Below, piece after piece: positions 14,808 to 24,800 of a DNA stretch of 34,330 bases (the first letter of the stretch is position 1; the number at the start of each line of letters is the position of its first letter). The position numbers were made by a program, and so were the translations under genes. The notes beneath the pieces are model-generated. The model saw only the letters and a program-made list of their open reading frames with translations, searched no databases and had not been told where the DNA came from. The stretch comes from a virus. The stretch is from positions 1 to 34,330 of IMG/VR virus record IMGVR_UViG_3300007640_000113; one strand, 5' to 3'.

Positions 14808-15000
14808 CTCAAGGACAAAACATAAGTACGATCACTTCATCTTCATTGATGCGAGTGGTATAGGACACCAAATAGACGAGTCTAAACTGTTAGAACACTT
14901 CTATGAGAATGGAAGACTACACTTAGTATTCGAAGACAATGAACACGTAGTACATAACGAATGGCGTTCAATTGATTACAAATACAATAAACCACAATAG
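14791..15000 (+). CDS. 69-residue hypothetical protein
   Basis: ATG 14791 is chosen because GGGAGA at 14781-14786 is well placed; a GTG at 14767 would lengthen the overlap with the polymerase gene to 41 bases. The sequence has a small alpha/beta look (YDHFIFIDASGIGHQIDESKLLEHF). It sits between DNA polymerase and exonuclease genes, where other podoviruses also keep small genes of unknown role. No family is recognised. Confidence 0.65.
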   Translation: MLMFTSSRTKHKYDHFIFIDASGIGHQIDESKLLEHFYENGRLHLVFEDNEHVVHNEWRSIDYKYNKPQ

Positions 15001-15011
15001 AGAAAGGACAT

Positions 15012-15758
15012 ATGGACAATATAACTAAAAGCTACGTCTTCGTAGATGCAGACTCTATTCTATATAGTAGTTGCTATGGAGATGACGTAAGTAATTCTAC
15101 TATCTATAAACGATATATGGATAGGTTAAACTACATTAAGGTTCAATGCTTCTCAACAGATATGTTAGTGACTGTAAAAGGTCATAATAACTTTAGAGAT
15201 AAACTTGATCCAGAGTACAAGGCTAATCGAAAACCACTAGAGCCAATTATGAAAGAGCGGCTAAAGGCTGCACACGCTTATGCCCTAGAACTAGGAGCTG
15301 TACAAGCAGACGGTTGGGAAGCAGATGACCAAGTAGTATCGTGGGCATATGAAGCCACTCAAGAAGGAATGCCTTGGGTAATAGCAGCTATTGATAAAGA
15401 CCTATTACAAGTTCCGGGAACTCACTTCAACTATGGTGGGACAGAGAAGAAACCATTAGCAGAAGATAAGAAGTGGAACTTCATAGATCAGAAGGAAGGG
15501 GACTTCCGTTTCGCACGTCAACTACTAACAGGGGATACTGTTGATAACATCAAGGGAATTCATAGAGTAGGTCCAGTTAAAGCTGGTAAGGCGCTAGAAG
15601 GAAAAGATCGTAAAGGTATGATGAATACCATAGTGGACATGTATAAAGAAGAATATAAGACAGATTGGGAACGTAAACTAATCATGAATTGTAATCTAGT
15701 TTACATGAGAAGATGGTTAGATGATGAATTCGACTACAAGGTATGGCTGAATGAATAA
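15012..15758 (+). CDS. 5'-3' exonuclease / flap endonuclease, T7 gp6 type
   Basis: A 248-residue FEN-family nuclease. Acidic metal ligands fall in the usual order: D12 in VDADS, E103-A-D105-D106 in GWEADDQ, D128 and D130 in AIDKDLL, and D175/D178 in TGDTVDNI. The next segment, GIHRVGPVKAGKAL (182-195), is the helix-turn-helix that grips the duplex. YKANR (69-73) is the conserved basic arch. It would remove RNA primers and resect ends for recombination. AAAGGA precedes the start. It overlaps the GIY-YIG gene by eight bases. Confidence 0.92.
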   Translation: MDNITKSYVFVDADSILYSSCYGDDVSNSTIYKRYMDRLNYIKVQCFSTDMLVTVKGHNNFRDKLDPEYKANRKPLEPIMKERLKAAHAYALELGAVQADGWEADDQVVSWAYEATQEGMPWVIAAIDKDLLQVPGTHFNYGGTEKKPLAEDKKWNFIDQKEGDFRFARQLLTGDTVDNIKGIHRVGPVKAGKALEGKDRKGMMNTIVDMYKEEYKTDWERKLIMNCNLVYMRRWLDDEFDYKVWLNE

Positions 15759-16353
15759 CGGCCATTGGGAGTTTGAAAGAGAGATGAGCCCTAAAACACA
15801 TCAGGGATTTGTCTATCTAATAATTAACAAACTGACTCAACGTGTGTATATAGGGAAGAAGAGATACTTCTCAGTTACAACATTACCACCATTAAAAGGT
15901 AAGAAGCGTAACCGTAAACAGTTCAAAGAGATGGCGTGGCGATCCTACACAGGGTCGTCAGTTGAGTTAAACGAAAACATAGAAAAGTTAGGTAAGAGTA
16001 ATTTCTCATTTATCTGCCTATGTGAATGTGAGACACAAGCTGAACTAACATACACAGAGACCAAGTTGCAATTCGACATGAACGTACTCACAGATGTGAT
16101 GCCTTGTGGAGAAAGGAAATACTACAACAAAGCTATAGGGGCAATAAAGTTCCTACCGCCAAAGGTTGTAGCTGAAAGTACTAGAAACAAGTTAAGAGAA
16201 AAAGCCTATCTACTGCCGAGAGGAACATGTACACATTGTGGATACACATGTGACATAGCTAACCTAGCTAGATGGCATGAAGATAATTGTAGAGATAAAC
16301 CTAATGAACAACCCAACGATATCGGACCCGAGACTTCTAAGGGGAAGACATAG
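15751..16353 (+). CDS. GIY-YIG endonuclease, SegE-like, with C-terminal zinc finger
   Basis: A 200-residue protein. The first half is a GIY-YIG nuclease: GFVYLI at 19-24, VYIGKK at 32-37, a catalytic-type E103 in YTETKLQF, and YYNKAIG at 124-130. The pattern is closest to T4 SegE-type free-standing endonucleases. The second half ends in a Cys/His finger, C160-x2-C163...H176...C180, which would bind DNA. It lies where T7-like phages often keep recombination nucleases and could be a homing endonuclease or a recruited resolvase. Its 3' end is overlapped by the primase start, which is unusual for a recent invader. Confidence 0.8.
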   Translation: MNNGHWEFEREMSPKTHQGFVYLIINKLTQRVYIGKKRYFSVTTLPPLKGKKRNRKQFKEMAWRSYTGSSVELNENIEKLGKSNFSFICLCECETQAELTYTETKLQFDMNVLTDVMPCGERKYYNKAIGAIKFLPPKVVAESTRNKLREKAYLLPRGTCTHCGYTCDIANLARWHEDNCRDKPNEQPNDIGPETSKGKT

Positions 16354-18091
16354 TTGTGAGACATGCGGCTCCAGTGATTCTGTAGGATACTATGAGGATC
16401 ACTGGACCTGCTTTGGAGCTTGCGATAAGACTTCTTTTTATGACGACAATAAGGGTTCAAGGAAAAGAATGGAAGTAGAAGAGATAGACTTCAATGATAT
16501 TATCAGTACGCTGAGAGATATCGAAGAACTACCAATAAGAGGATCGAGACTTCGTAATATTCAAAAGAATATCTATGATTTCTATGGAGTACACTCTACC
16601 GTAAATGAGGATGGTGATCCTGACCACAGGTATTACCCTTGGACCAGAGATGGAAAGGTAGTAGCGTACAAACAAAAGGTCGATAAGAAAGTAAACGAAG
16701 AGGGTGAAGTTACCCAAAAGAAACAATTCTATATGCATGGTGATACACAAGTCATGAATAGAAAAGACTGCGATCTATTCGGTCAACATCTATTTGAAGC
16801 TGGCGGTCGTATGCTAGTTATCACTGAAGGTGAAGATGATGCAGCAGCACTACAACAAGCCTACGACAAGAAGTACAATGGACGAAGGTTCCCAGTAGTA
16901 TCGTTGTACAATTCTAAATCTGATCAAGTATTCATCAATAACCTAGAGTGGGTTATGAGCTTCGAGAAGATTGTACTATGGCCAGATAGAGACGAACATG
17001 GTGCTGGACTAGATACTATGCAACGTTACGCAAAGGCTATAGGTATCAAGGCGCACATCGTAGGATGCACTAAGTATAAAGATGCTAATGATGCTTGGAA
17101 AGCTGAAGGTGCAGAATATTGTGTATCACAGATATATAATGCACAGGGATACACCCCAGCAGGATTTGTAAAGGGTGAAGAACTCTGGACTAGATTCAAA
17201 GAGCGTAAAAATGTAAAGTCTCAACCATACCCGGATTGTCTATCAGAAATAAATAATAAGCTAACTGGTATGAGAGCAGGGGAGATCGTACTGTTCACTA
17301 GCGGAACTGGTGCAGGTAAATCAACTGTAACTAAAGAGGTTATGATTAACATCTCAAAGAACAAAGAGAACAAACTAGGGATCGTCAGCTTAGAAGAAGA
17401 TGTTGGTGAAACTGTAGAGAAGTTCATTGAGATGCAGATGCGCGTAAACTTCCAAGAACTGGGTACAGATGTAAGCGAAGAGCAACAGAGAGAAGCATTC
17501 GATGAACTATTTGCATCAGAACGTGTAATCATTCTGGACCACCAAGGATCAGTAGGAGATGCATCACTGATAGATAAACTACGAGCGCTATGTGCTATGG
17601 GGTGTACACACATCGTACTAGATCACATTACTATCGCTGTATCAGAAGGTAATGAAGGATTTACCGGGAACGAGGCAGTAGATAAGATGATGAGTGATCT
17701 ACTAAAGCTAGTAAAACAATTCCCTGTATGGCTCGGTGTGATCTCACACTTGCGTAAGACAGGTGCTGGTGGTAAATCATTCGAAGAAGGTCACATGGCA
17801 TCTATGGATGACATTAAGGGATCAGGTTCGATTAAACAAATCTCATTCGACATCATAGCATTCAGCCGTAACATGATTGCAGAAGATGATAGAGAGAAGA
17901 ATACGATCCACTTCAGAGTACTAAAGGCTCGTTTCACAGGTAAAACTGGAGACGCTGGTGCTGCATACTATGATGGGAAGACAAGGCGGCTAAAACAAGC
18001 TGCCACTACATCAGCATCACGAGCAGATGAGATGTTCAAGTCTATAGAGAACGTATCACCAGAGGTTATGAAGGAAAGAATGGGATTATAG
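16304..18091 (+). CDS. primase-helicase, T7 gp4 type
   Basis: A 595-residue protein counted from ATG 16304. ATG 16277 is also in frame, but 16304 places the first zinc Cys at residue 18, as in T7 gp4 (C17). Numbering below is from 16304. The zinc finger is CETC (18-21) with CFGAC. The Toprim primase has TEGEDDAAAL and WPDRDEHG. The RecA-type ring helicase has GTGAGKST (Walker A), SLEED, VLDHITIA (Walker B), VISHLRKTG and a late FSRN arginine finger. It would unwind the fork and make primers. A strong internal ribosome site stands before M56 (see separate entry). Confidence 0.94.
   Translation: MNNPTISDPRLLRGRHSCETCGSSDSVGYYEDHWTCFGACDKTSFYDDNKGSRKRMEVEEIDFNDIISTLRDIEELPIRGSRLRNIQKNIYDFYGVHSTVNEDGDPDHRYYPWTRDGKVVAYKQKVDKKVNEEGEVTQKKQFYMHGDTQVMNRKDCDLFGQHLFEAGGRMLVITEGEDDAAALQQAYDKKYNGRRFPVVSLYNSKSDQVFINNLEWVMSFEKIVLWPDRDEHGAGLDTMQRYAKAIGIKAHIVGCTKYKDANDAWKAEGAEYCVSQIYNAQGYTPAGFVKGEELWTRFKERKNVKSQPYPDCLSEINNKLTGMRAGEIVLFTSGTGAGKSTVTKEVMINISKNKENKLGIVSLEEDVGETVEKFIEMQMRVNFQELGTDVSEEQQREAFDELFASERVIILDHQGSVGDASLIDKLRALCAMGCTHIVLDHITIAVSEGNEGFTGNEAVDKMMSDLLKLVKQFPVWLGVISHLRKTGAGGKSFEEGHMASMDDIKGSGSIKQISFDIIAFSRNMIAEDDREKNTIHFRVLKARFTGKTGDAGAAYYDGKTRRLKQAATTSASRADEMFKSIENVSPEVMKERMGL
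16459..16471 (+). promoter_or_regulatory. internal ribosome site for a helicase-only form
   Basis: AAGGA (16459-16463) stands five bases before an in-frame ATG (16469-16471), just past the zinc finger. Starting here would give a protein without the primase zinc domain, like T7 gp4B, which begins at Met64 of gp4A. The site is better than the one before the full-length start. Confidence 0.6.
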
Positions 18092-18103
18092 AAAGGATGC
18101 AAA

Positions 18104-18610
18104 ATGAAAGATATATGGATAACAAGTGACACACACTTCAACCATGAAAATATTCTTAAGTTTGAGGACAATCTGGGTAATAAGATAAGGGATTTTCATT
18201 ACGTACAAGAGATGAATGAGACAATCATACAAAATTGGAACTCAGTAGTAAAACAAGGGGATAAAGTATACCACCTTGGGGACGTAATGTTTGGTAGTAA
18301 GGATTGGTTTGCATTGAATTGGCCAAGGCTTAATGGATCAAAGAACTTAATAGTTGGAAACCATGACGATATCAAATACTTAAGTAGTGGTGGATTCTTT
18401 AAAAAGGTGTATATGTGGAGACTACTAAAAGAGCACAATATGCTCCTTACTCACGTTCCAGTACATGAAAGTAGTATAAGAAAAGTAGAGTTTAATGTAC
18501 ATGGACATATTCACAGACAAAAAAGTCCAACCAAGAGACACATAAATGTATGTGTAGAAAAAACTAATTACACACCTATAAATATAGATGAAGTTCTGAA
18601 GGGTAAATAA
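18104..18610 (+). CDS. calcineurin-like metallophosphoesterase
   Basis: A 168-residue protein with the full two-metal set: D9-x-H11 (SDTHFNH), G59-D60 (HLGDV), G85-N86-H87-D88, H117 (LTHVP) and G134-H135-x-H137. It belongs to the small bacterial and phage phosphoesterases; the substrate could be a cyclic nucleotide, a dinucleotide signal or a nucleic-acid end. Host-defence signals such as cyclic nucleotides are a possible target, but that is speculation. AAAGGA precedes the start. Its stop overlaps the RNA polymerase start (TAATG), so the two are made together. Confidence 0.9.
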   Translation: MKDIWITSDTHFNHENILKFEDNLGNKIRDFHYVQEMNETIIQNWNSVVKQGDKVYHLGDVMFGSKDWFALNWPRLNGSKNLIVGNHDDIKYLSSGGFFKKVYMWRLLKEHNMLLTHVPVHESSIRKVEFNVHGHIHRQKSPTKRHINVCVEKTNYTPINIDEVLKGK

Positions 18611-20988
18611 TGCAGGACATAAAAGATTACTTACAGAAGAAGATAGATAGGATCAGCCCTGACAACAGAAAGTTCAATGGGACTGGAGCTACGCTACTAA
18701 GGTTCGATAAAAGTGATAACGACCTAGATGATTATATCAACTCATGCATTCAATCTATAATGTCTTCAATGACTCGTAGTGAGATAGCTGGGATGGCTAA
18801 GTTAACACAAGTATCAACTGCTATTGGACAACGTATACTCTCAATGATGGGAGATAACGATGCTCCTTTCGATCAGAGAGTAAGACTAGGTGATCTATTT
18901 ATAGAAGCATTATACTCTCTGAACTATATCAACGTATATAGGGACCCCTCATTCTCTGAACACAACAGAGAGGCTCCCTATGTAATACACCTAGAGTCAA
19001 GGTGGTCAGAACTAGCTGAATACCCACTAGTAAGATCAAAGAAAGACTTAAGGGGAACATTCTCTGAACCACAGAAAGCGACAAGAGCCTGTCTAAAACG
19101 AGATAAGTTCACAAAAGAAGATTGGGCAGATATCTCAGAGTCTCAACATATATCAGCGGTAACGAAATTACAATCAGTCGCTCTAAGGATTAACCTAGAT
19201 GTACTTGAAGCGGTAAAGCTTAACCAAGACAAGTTCATAACTAATGGTAATGTCCAGATACCGAATGAAGGTAACAAGAAACGAATGGATGATCGTTACT
19301 ATGAGTGGAGACTTGAGGTAAATAGAGCTAAGGGTAAGGAAAGTAAGTTCTTAGATAAGAAAAAAGAGAACTACATTAAGGAAGCAGAACTATGGAACAA
19401 GAAGCTAATTGCACTGAAGGCACAAAGTAAGAAGACAGCCTTCACATACACATTGCAAAAGGCTGAACTCTTAAAGACAGAACCAGAGTTCTATCAGAGT
19501 ATCGAACTAGACTACAGAGGAAGGTTCTACTACTCAGAAAGCTTCTTCAACTTTCAAGGGACTGACATGGCTAGAGGACTCATTGAGTTCACAGAAGGAA
19601 AGCCAATAGATGAACGAGGAAGAAGGTGGCTTGCGATACATACAGCGTCTTCTTATAATGAATCCTACCTAATAGATGAGTTACCTGAATGGTGTGAAGA
19701 AGACTACAAAGAGTATCTAAAAGACGAAGGTCTGGACTCAATCTCTGTCGATAAGATGACTATGAATGATAGAGCTAATTGGACAGAGAACAATTACGAG
19801 AGGATAAAGGGTTATGTCAACCGAAAAGAAATACCAATTAAAGCAGAAAAACCTGTTGTGTTCTATGCATGCTGTGTGGAATGGACAGACTATCTTAATG
19901 ATCCCACAGGTCACATATCAAGACTTCCAATCCAAATTGATGGTTCAAACAATGGATGGCAGCATCTTGGAGCGATGTCGAAAGACAGTAAAACTGGTTC
20001 ACTTGTGGGCCTCGTTCCGTCTAAAATCCAAAGGGACTTCTATGTATCTACTGCTAAAGAACTAATAAAAATTATGCCTGATTGGTTCGCTGAGAAGCAG
20101 ATGCCAATGAAGCATATTCGTAAGGGAATTAGTAAACGTGGTAGTATGACAAGGGCTTACTCGGCTGGTGAAAAGACTATGGCTACCAATATGTATGCCG
20201 ATTGTTACCAAGAGGACTACACAGAGAAGTATGGGATCAGTGTTGATGATTGTAATAAACTATCACATAACCTGATAACGGCCATCAACAGAGTATGTCC
20301 CGGACCTCTGGAAACTATGTCATACCTACAGAAGCTTGCATCATTTGAGATAGGAACGTACACAATATATCGAGATGGGAAGGTAGCATCTAAAGCCTAC
20401 CAGAAGATCAAGAAGATAATCAAGGAACTCAAATGGAAGAAGATTAAGTCAGAAGAAGAACTAATTTCTCTGTCAGATGCAATCAACGAACAATCACAGT
20501 TTGAATCTAGACTTGTACATGGTAATGGTTCTAATACACTGAGGTGGGTTACTCCATCAGGGTTCTATGTGATCTATGAGAACTTCATTCAGAGATCAAT
20601 AAAGTGTAAAGGGACTATTAATGGCATCGGAAGGATTACACACGTAGCCTTCGAAAGAACTGAGATGCCTAATGTAAAAGGATACATGAGTGGTATCAGT
20701 CCTAACTTCGTACACTCAATGGATGCTGCCCACATGGCTATCATAATTGATAACTGGGAAGGTACATTCACAGCAGTACATGACGCCTTTGCATCACATG
20801 CATCAGACATGGATGAACTGCTGAGAGTAACAAAAGAAGCATTCATAATGATGTATAATAAGGAAAACTACTATGATGAAATCGAACAAACAATGCTCAG
20901 TAACAGTGAGAGTCTCACAGTCGAGCAGCCAAGTATTGGTGAACTTGATGTTTCAGAGATACGAGACTCAGATTACTTCTTCGCTTGA
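18610..20988 (+). CDS. single-subunit DNA-directed RNA polymerase, T7 type
   Basis: A 792-residue enzyme (T7: 883). D301-Y-R-G304-R305 is the DxxGR motif. Motif A is D444 in IDGSNNGWQH. Motif B has K509 and, eight residues later, Y517 in SKRGSMTRAY; the T7 Arg627 position is K505, next to R504. FVHSMDAAH (700-708) precedes motif C, H724-D725 in VHDAF. The C-terminus DYFFA resembles the DFAFA foot of T7 polymerase. It would transcribe middle and late genes from phage promoters. Unlike T7, the gene comes after the replication genes. It is not the only polymerase here: compare the virion gene at 21870-25496. Confidence 0.95.
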   Translation: MQDIKDYLQKKIDRISPDNRKFNGTGATLLRFDKSDNDLDDYINSCIQSIMSSMTRSEIAGMAKLTQVSTAIGQRILSMMGDNDAPFDQRVRLGDLFIEALYSLNYINVYRDPSFSEHNREAPYVIHLESRWSELAEYPLVRSKKDLRGTFSEPQKATRACLKRDKFTKEDWADISESQHISAVTKLQSVALRINLDVLEAVKLNQDKFITNGNVQIPNEGNKKRMDDRYYEWRLEVNRAKGKESKFLDKKKENYIKEAELWNKKLIALKAQSKKTAFTYTLQKAELLKTEPEFYQSIELDYRGRFYYSESFFNFQGTDMARGLIEFTEGKPIDERGRRWLAIHTASSYNESYLIDELPEWCEEDYKEYLKDEGLDSISVDKMTMNDRANWTENNYERIKGYVNRKEIPIKAEKPVVFYACCVEWTDYLNDPTGHISRLPIQIDGSNNGWQHLGAMSKDSKTGSLVGLVPSKIQRDFYVSTAKELIKIMPDWFAEKQMPMKHIRKGISKRGSMTRAYSAGEKTMATNMYADCYQEDYTEKYGISVDDCNKLSHNLITAINRVCPGPLETMSYLQKLASFEIGTYTIYRDGKVASKAYQKIKKIIKELKWKKIKSEEELISLSDAINEQSQFESRLVHGNGSNTLRWVTPSGFYVIYENFIQRSIKCKGTINGIGRITHVAFERTEMPNVKGYMSGISPNFVHSMDAAHMAIIIDNWEGTFTAVHDAFASHASDMDELLRVTKEAFIMMYNKENYYDEIEQTMLSNSESLTVEQPSIGELDVSEIRDSDYFFA

Positions 20989-21004
20989 AACAGTTGGATA
21001 GATA

Positions 21005-21301
21005 ATGAATAACATAGAAATCAAACTAGATACAGTAATCAAGAAGAAGAACCAACAAGAGTGGACAACAGAGTCAAAAGCAACTTGTGAAGAGTTCAAG
21101 TTGGAATTCAGGGGTAATGGATTCATAATTAATCAGCTATTGAAGGCTATACCTACTAATCCAAGCCACTTGAGCAGGGTTGTAGAGATAAAACGAGCTG
21201 ACATACCTGTGTTCGAGTTAATGTCGCTAAAACGATGGTTATTCCCAGTGAATAAACAACCGGAACAACTTAAGAGAAAAAATTGGAAGAGGAAAGAATA
21301 A
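21005..21301 (+). CDS. hypothetical basic protein, 98 residues
   Basis: A Lys-rich protein with a basic C-terminal tail (QLKRKNWKRKE). It follows the RNA polymerase by 16 bases. Its stop is joined to the next start (TAATG), so it is part of the same operon. The ribosome site is weak (GGAT). I recognise no family. Confidence 0.6.
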   Translation: MNNIEIKLDTVIKKKNQQEWTTESKATCEEFKLEFRGNGFIINQLLKAIPTNPSHLSRVVEIKRADIPVFELMSLKRWLFPVNKQPEQLKRKNWKRKE

Positions 21302-21573
21302 TGAAAGAACATGTAAACTATAACTTCATGGCTCTGCAAGGAATTGATATCGATGATGAAGAGTACGCCAAAGAGTTTGGAGCACCACCTAATCTAGCAT
21401 ACACTCCAGAATTGAATAACTGGATGCTTAACTACGCATTCGACAGAGATGTACAAGAACTGAAAGAAGCGGGACTTACTGAGTCAGAGGCTATCGCTCG
21501 TGCGAATAAGAGCAGAGATGCAAGTAGAGCCGAAATTAGACAAATGGTGGCTGAAAGGGGACTACTGAAATGA
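21301..21573 (+). CDS. hypothetical protein, 90 residues
   Basis: ATG 21301 is chosen because AGAGGAAAG lies just before it; the frame is open six codons further upstream. It is an acidic, helical protein (DIDDEEYAKEFGAPPNL...VQELKEAGLTESEAIARANKSRDASRAEIRQMV) that overlaps the next gene by ATGA. No family is recognised. Confidence 0.65.
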   Translation: MKEHVNYNFMALQGIDIDDEEYAKEFGAPPNLAYTPELNNWMLNYAFDRDVQELKEAGLTESEAIARANKSRDASRAEIRQMVAERGLLK

Positions 21574-21758
21574 GTAGTGCAGAAGAAGACCTTGAGTGGC
21601 TAATTCAGGCAGCGTATGAACATGGACTAACTCATGGATTTACTATTGGTAAGGCTAGATCACCTCGGCCAGAGGATGAGAAAGTACTTAGAGATGTAGC
21701 TAATACAGTTCGAGGAAAGATATCCGAAGGACTTAAGGCTACTATGGCGAACAAATGA
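21570..21758 (+). CDS. hypothetical protein, 62 residues
   Basis: Last plus-strand gene. AAAGGGG at 21555-21561 serves ATG 21570, which overlaps the previous stop by ATGA. A helical sequence with a His/Gly turn (AAYEHGLTHGFTIGKARS). Its TGA is the edge of the bidirectional terminator. No family is recognised. Confidence 0.6.
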   Translation: MSSAEEDLEWLIQAAYEHGLTHGFTIGKARSPRPEDEKVLRDVANTVRGKISEGLKATMANK

Positions 21759-21813
21759 AAAAATATGGACCTACTGATACTCATTGCGAGTACTAGTAGG
21801 TCCAGTTTTTTTT
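21758..21813. terminator. bidirectional intrinsic terminator between converging operons
   Basis: TGGACCTACT (21766-21775) and AGTAGGTCCA (21795-21804) form a perfect ten-pair stem, with a smaller ACTC/GAGT pairing inside. Eight Ts follow at 21806-21813 for the plus strand. Six As at 21758-21763 give the T-run for the minus strand. It ends both the early/middle block and the late operon. Confidence 0.92.
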
Positions 21814-21869
21814 CGATAGATGGGAGTTGATCCCTTAGATTTATTTAGAAGCCCGACAACAATCAATAA

Positions 21870-24800
21870 CTAGTGCGCCCAGAATTGAAGTGCTCCCAGT
21901 CCGGTTCTCTGTTCCTGAGCTAGAACCTTGTCTCGTAGAATTTTACGATTACGATTAGTTTTCTCAGTGAACAGCTGAAGTCTACCCATGAGTTGAATCC
22001 TCTTTTCAACAGCAGAAATAATTGCTAAAGCCTCTCTAGAAGTAATTAACTCTGGGACGGAATCACCATTCAGGAAAGAATCACTATTTATATTACTAGA
22101 ACTGATTTCATTGAAAATCTCATAGAGTTCAGCTTGTAGGATTGAAGCCTGAGTACTGACGTACTTCTGATACTCACTAACTCTATCCTTAGCTATCTGA
22201 GGTTTATCGCTATCCTTACGAGCCATAATATTATTATCTCTATAGACGACATTACGATCAGGATCGATTGGGAATGCCGCAGAAATAAACGCCTTCATGG
22301 CGCTCCTACGGGCTATAAGATTACCACCAACAGGAGTCCACTCTGGGTCCATAAGAGAGTGCATGTAATCGAATGTACCATCCTTAAACGTCCACGTCTT
22401 ATCAGGAGCGGACTCAAGGACTCTTTTTGTATCATCCTTGAACTTTTGGTACTCTTTCTTAGCCTCTTCAATGAAGTTCCAATCACGAGTAGTAATATCT
22501 ACGAAGTTCTTATTGACTTCTTTTAACACTGAATGATAGCTATTAGCATCAACCTTATACGCATCATAGATTTGGAACACATAAGGCTCACCATTCACAG
22601 AGTCATCGGTAATAACTTTCCAAGAGTTACCTGAGAATGTACGAGTTACAACTGCGGCATCCATAGACTGCGTAGGGATAACAGACGAACGACCACGAAC
22701 GTATCCAGCGGCCTCACCGTCCTTCTTAGCAGCACTAGATGCTCTCATTGGAGAATCTTGTAGATTCATTGTTGCATCGACATTATCACTACGAACTCTG
22801 ATCTTAGAAGTCTGAGTTTGTGACTCATCAGGACGACCTTGTCCGAGAAGAATACGGTGTCCAGATGGACCTCTGATAGAGAACAGCTTGTCGAACATGG
22901 CATGCATGTAACCCACGGAGCGCATAACGCCTCTAGCATTAAATGTATCAGTTCCAAAGATTTCGAACAGAGCATGTACTACACTATCATGTGCAGCGTC
23001 CACTAAGTTATCCAGAGTGATACCAGAAGCTTCAAGAGATTCAATCTTGGAATTGATATCTGGCTGTGCTGTACGAAGTTCAGGTATGTGCTTCCTGATC
23101 TCTGCCTTTAGGCCAGCAAGCTCTTTACCATATGGGAATACCATAGTAACTGTCTTGTTGATTGGTCTAAATGAGGCTACAGCCTTAAGGACATCTCTGA
23201 TGTTCTCTGTTTTACCAGAAGCCTTATCAGAAGGTATAGTAGGAGTAGGTGTAGCGATAAGTCTATCAAGAATTATCTCTTCCATCCAATCTCTGAGGTC
23301 ACCATTATTAACTGCTTCCTCAGAACCATCATCACGAAGAACACCTACCCTGTACGCCAACTGCAAGTTACCCAACATAGCGCCTTGGTTAGCGACACCG
23401 TTGGTCTTACCGTCGATATAACCGTTTAAGTGTGTCTTGAATGGCTTACCTTGATCCATAGCATCGTTGAAGTTCTTGAAGTCTATCAGGGCATCAATAG
23501 CTGCGATAGCATCCTCTCCCTTTCTCTTTAGGAAGGGTGTAAGGTTCTCATCTTTCTTAATGAGCATAGTGAACTTCTGTAGACTCTGAGCCATATCAGG
23601 TGTGGCAGTACCATTAGCAATAGCTTCCATAGCAGGTTCCAAGGAACTAGCTGGGAATGCCTCATTGAGAGCATCTTCAAGAATCTTACCCCAGCTATAG
23701 TACATAGCTCGGTTATCTTGTAGATCAGCCATTCTACCCTTTGGAAGAAGGTTATCCTTACCGAAGTTAAGTGCTGCGATGTTCATGTATGCATCATACA
23801 CTCTACCACTCCTACCTCTTATGATAGCTGGCTGTATGGCACGAGTAACAGCACGAACAATCTTCTTACGAGTAGGATTGAACTCAGTCTGCTGTACCAT
23901 TTGACGACCAGCGAGAGGTTGCATAGCATATGTCAGGTAGTTTACACCTTTACGATACATAGATAGTGTCTTAATATCTGATGCTGCATCATTCTTCTTC
24001 ATCCCGGTGATCTTGACCGCTGTATCAACAGCCTGAGCGTGTTCCATACCATCGAGGTCCATCTTTTCGCGGACTAGTGTATCGAAGGATTCACGGCCAA
24101 GACCAAACCCATCACCAAACACATCATTTGGATCGCCTATTTTACCAAATAGAGTGGGAAACAGCAACGTCATTGCTACACGCATACGTCGATTATCCAC
24201 TACGTGACCAACACCTTGTTGGTTATAGATGGCTTCTTCAATCTCTGATAGTGTTGAATACGATGGGTCTTTACTATTACCACCAATAGCTCCCTTCTTA
24301 CGGAAAGCTGGTCTAAGCTGCGCCTTATCAGCTTGTAGACCGTCATGTGCTGGGTGGCTCTCTGGAGCAATATTGATACCGAGTGCTTTCTGACGGAACT
24401 CCCTTGTATGCTCAAGTACATCAGCGCCATAAGGAGTCAGTCTGAATCTCCAAGGTGCGATCTCACCATTTGCATCGGGTCTTCCCTTATCATTTACTCG
24501 TACCTTTTCCATTGATACCATCTCAGGATTAGCTTCAGCGAACGCCAGAAGGTGTTGCATACCTAAATCTTTGTTCTGTAGACCAGACATCTTAGATGCT
24601 GTAGTCTTACCTTCCTTTTCAGCATTCCACCAAGTACCTATAGCCCTACCTGTGCGTTCTGCAGCATCGGCTGGGTTGATAAGCTCGGTAGAGTACATAC
24701 CCTTACCTTCTTGATCATTATCATCGATGATATCATCCTCATCGAGGATATTAACCTCATCCTGAGCACCTAGGAACATCATATCGAGTTCGTTCTCTGT

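Noticed and set aside
22970-23010. HDS at residues 836-838 of the 1208-aa protein as polymerase motif C
   Set aside because: It lies only about 47 residues after motif B; motif C should follow the SMDAA block, so IYDAY (D978) fits better.
22766-23421. Long reading frames on both strands inside the virion polymerase gene and elsewhere in the late region
   Set aside because: They are shadows of the long minus-strand genes, lack ribosome sites and show no protein-like conservation patterns.
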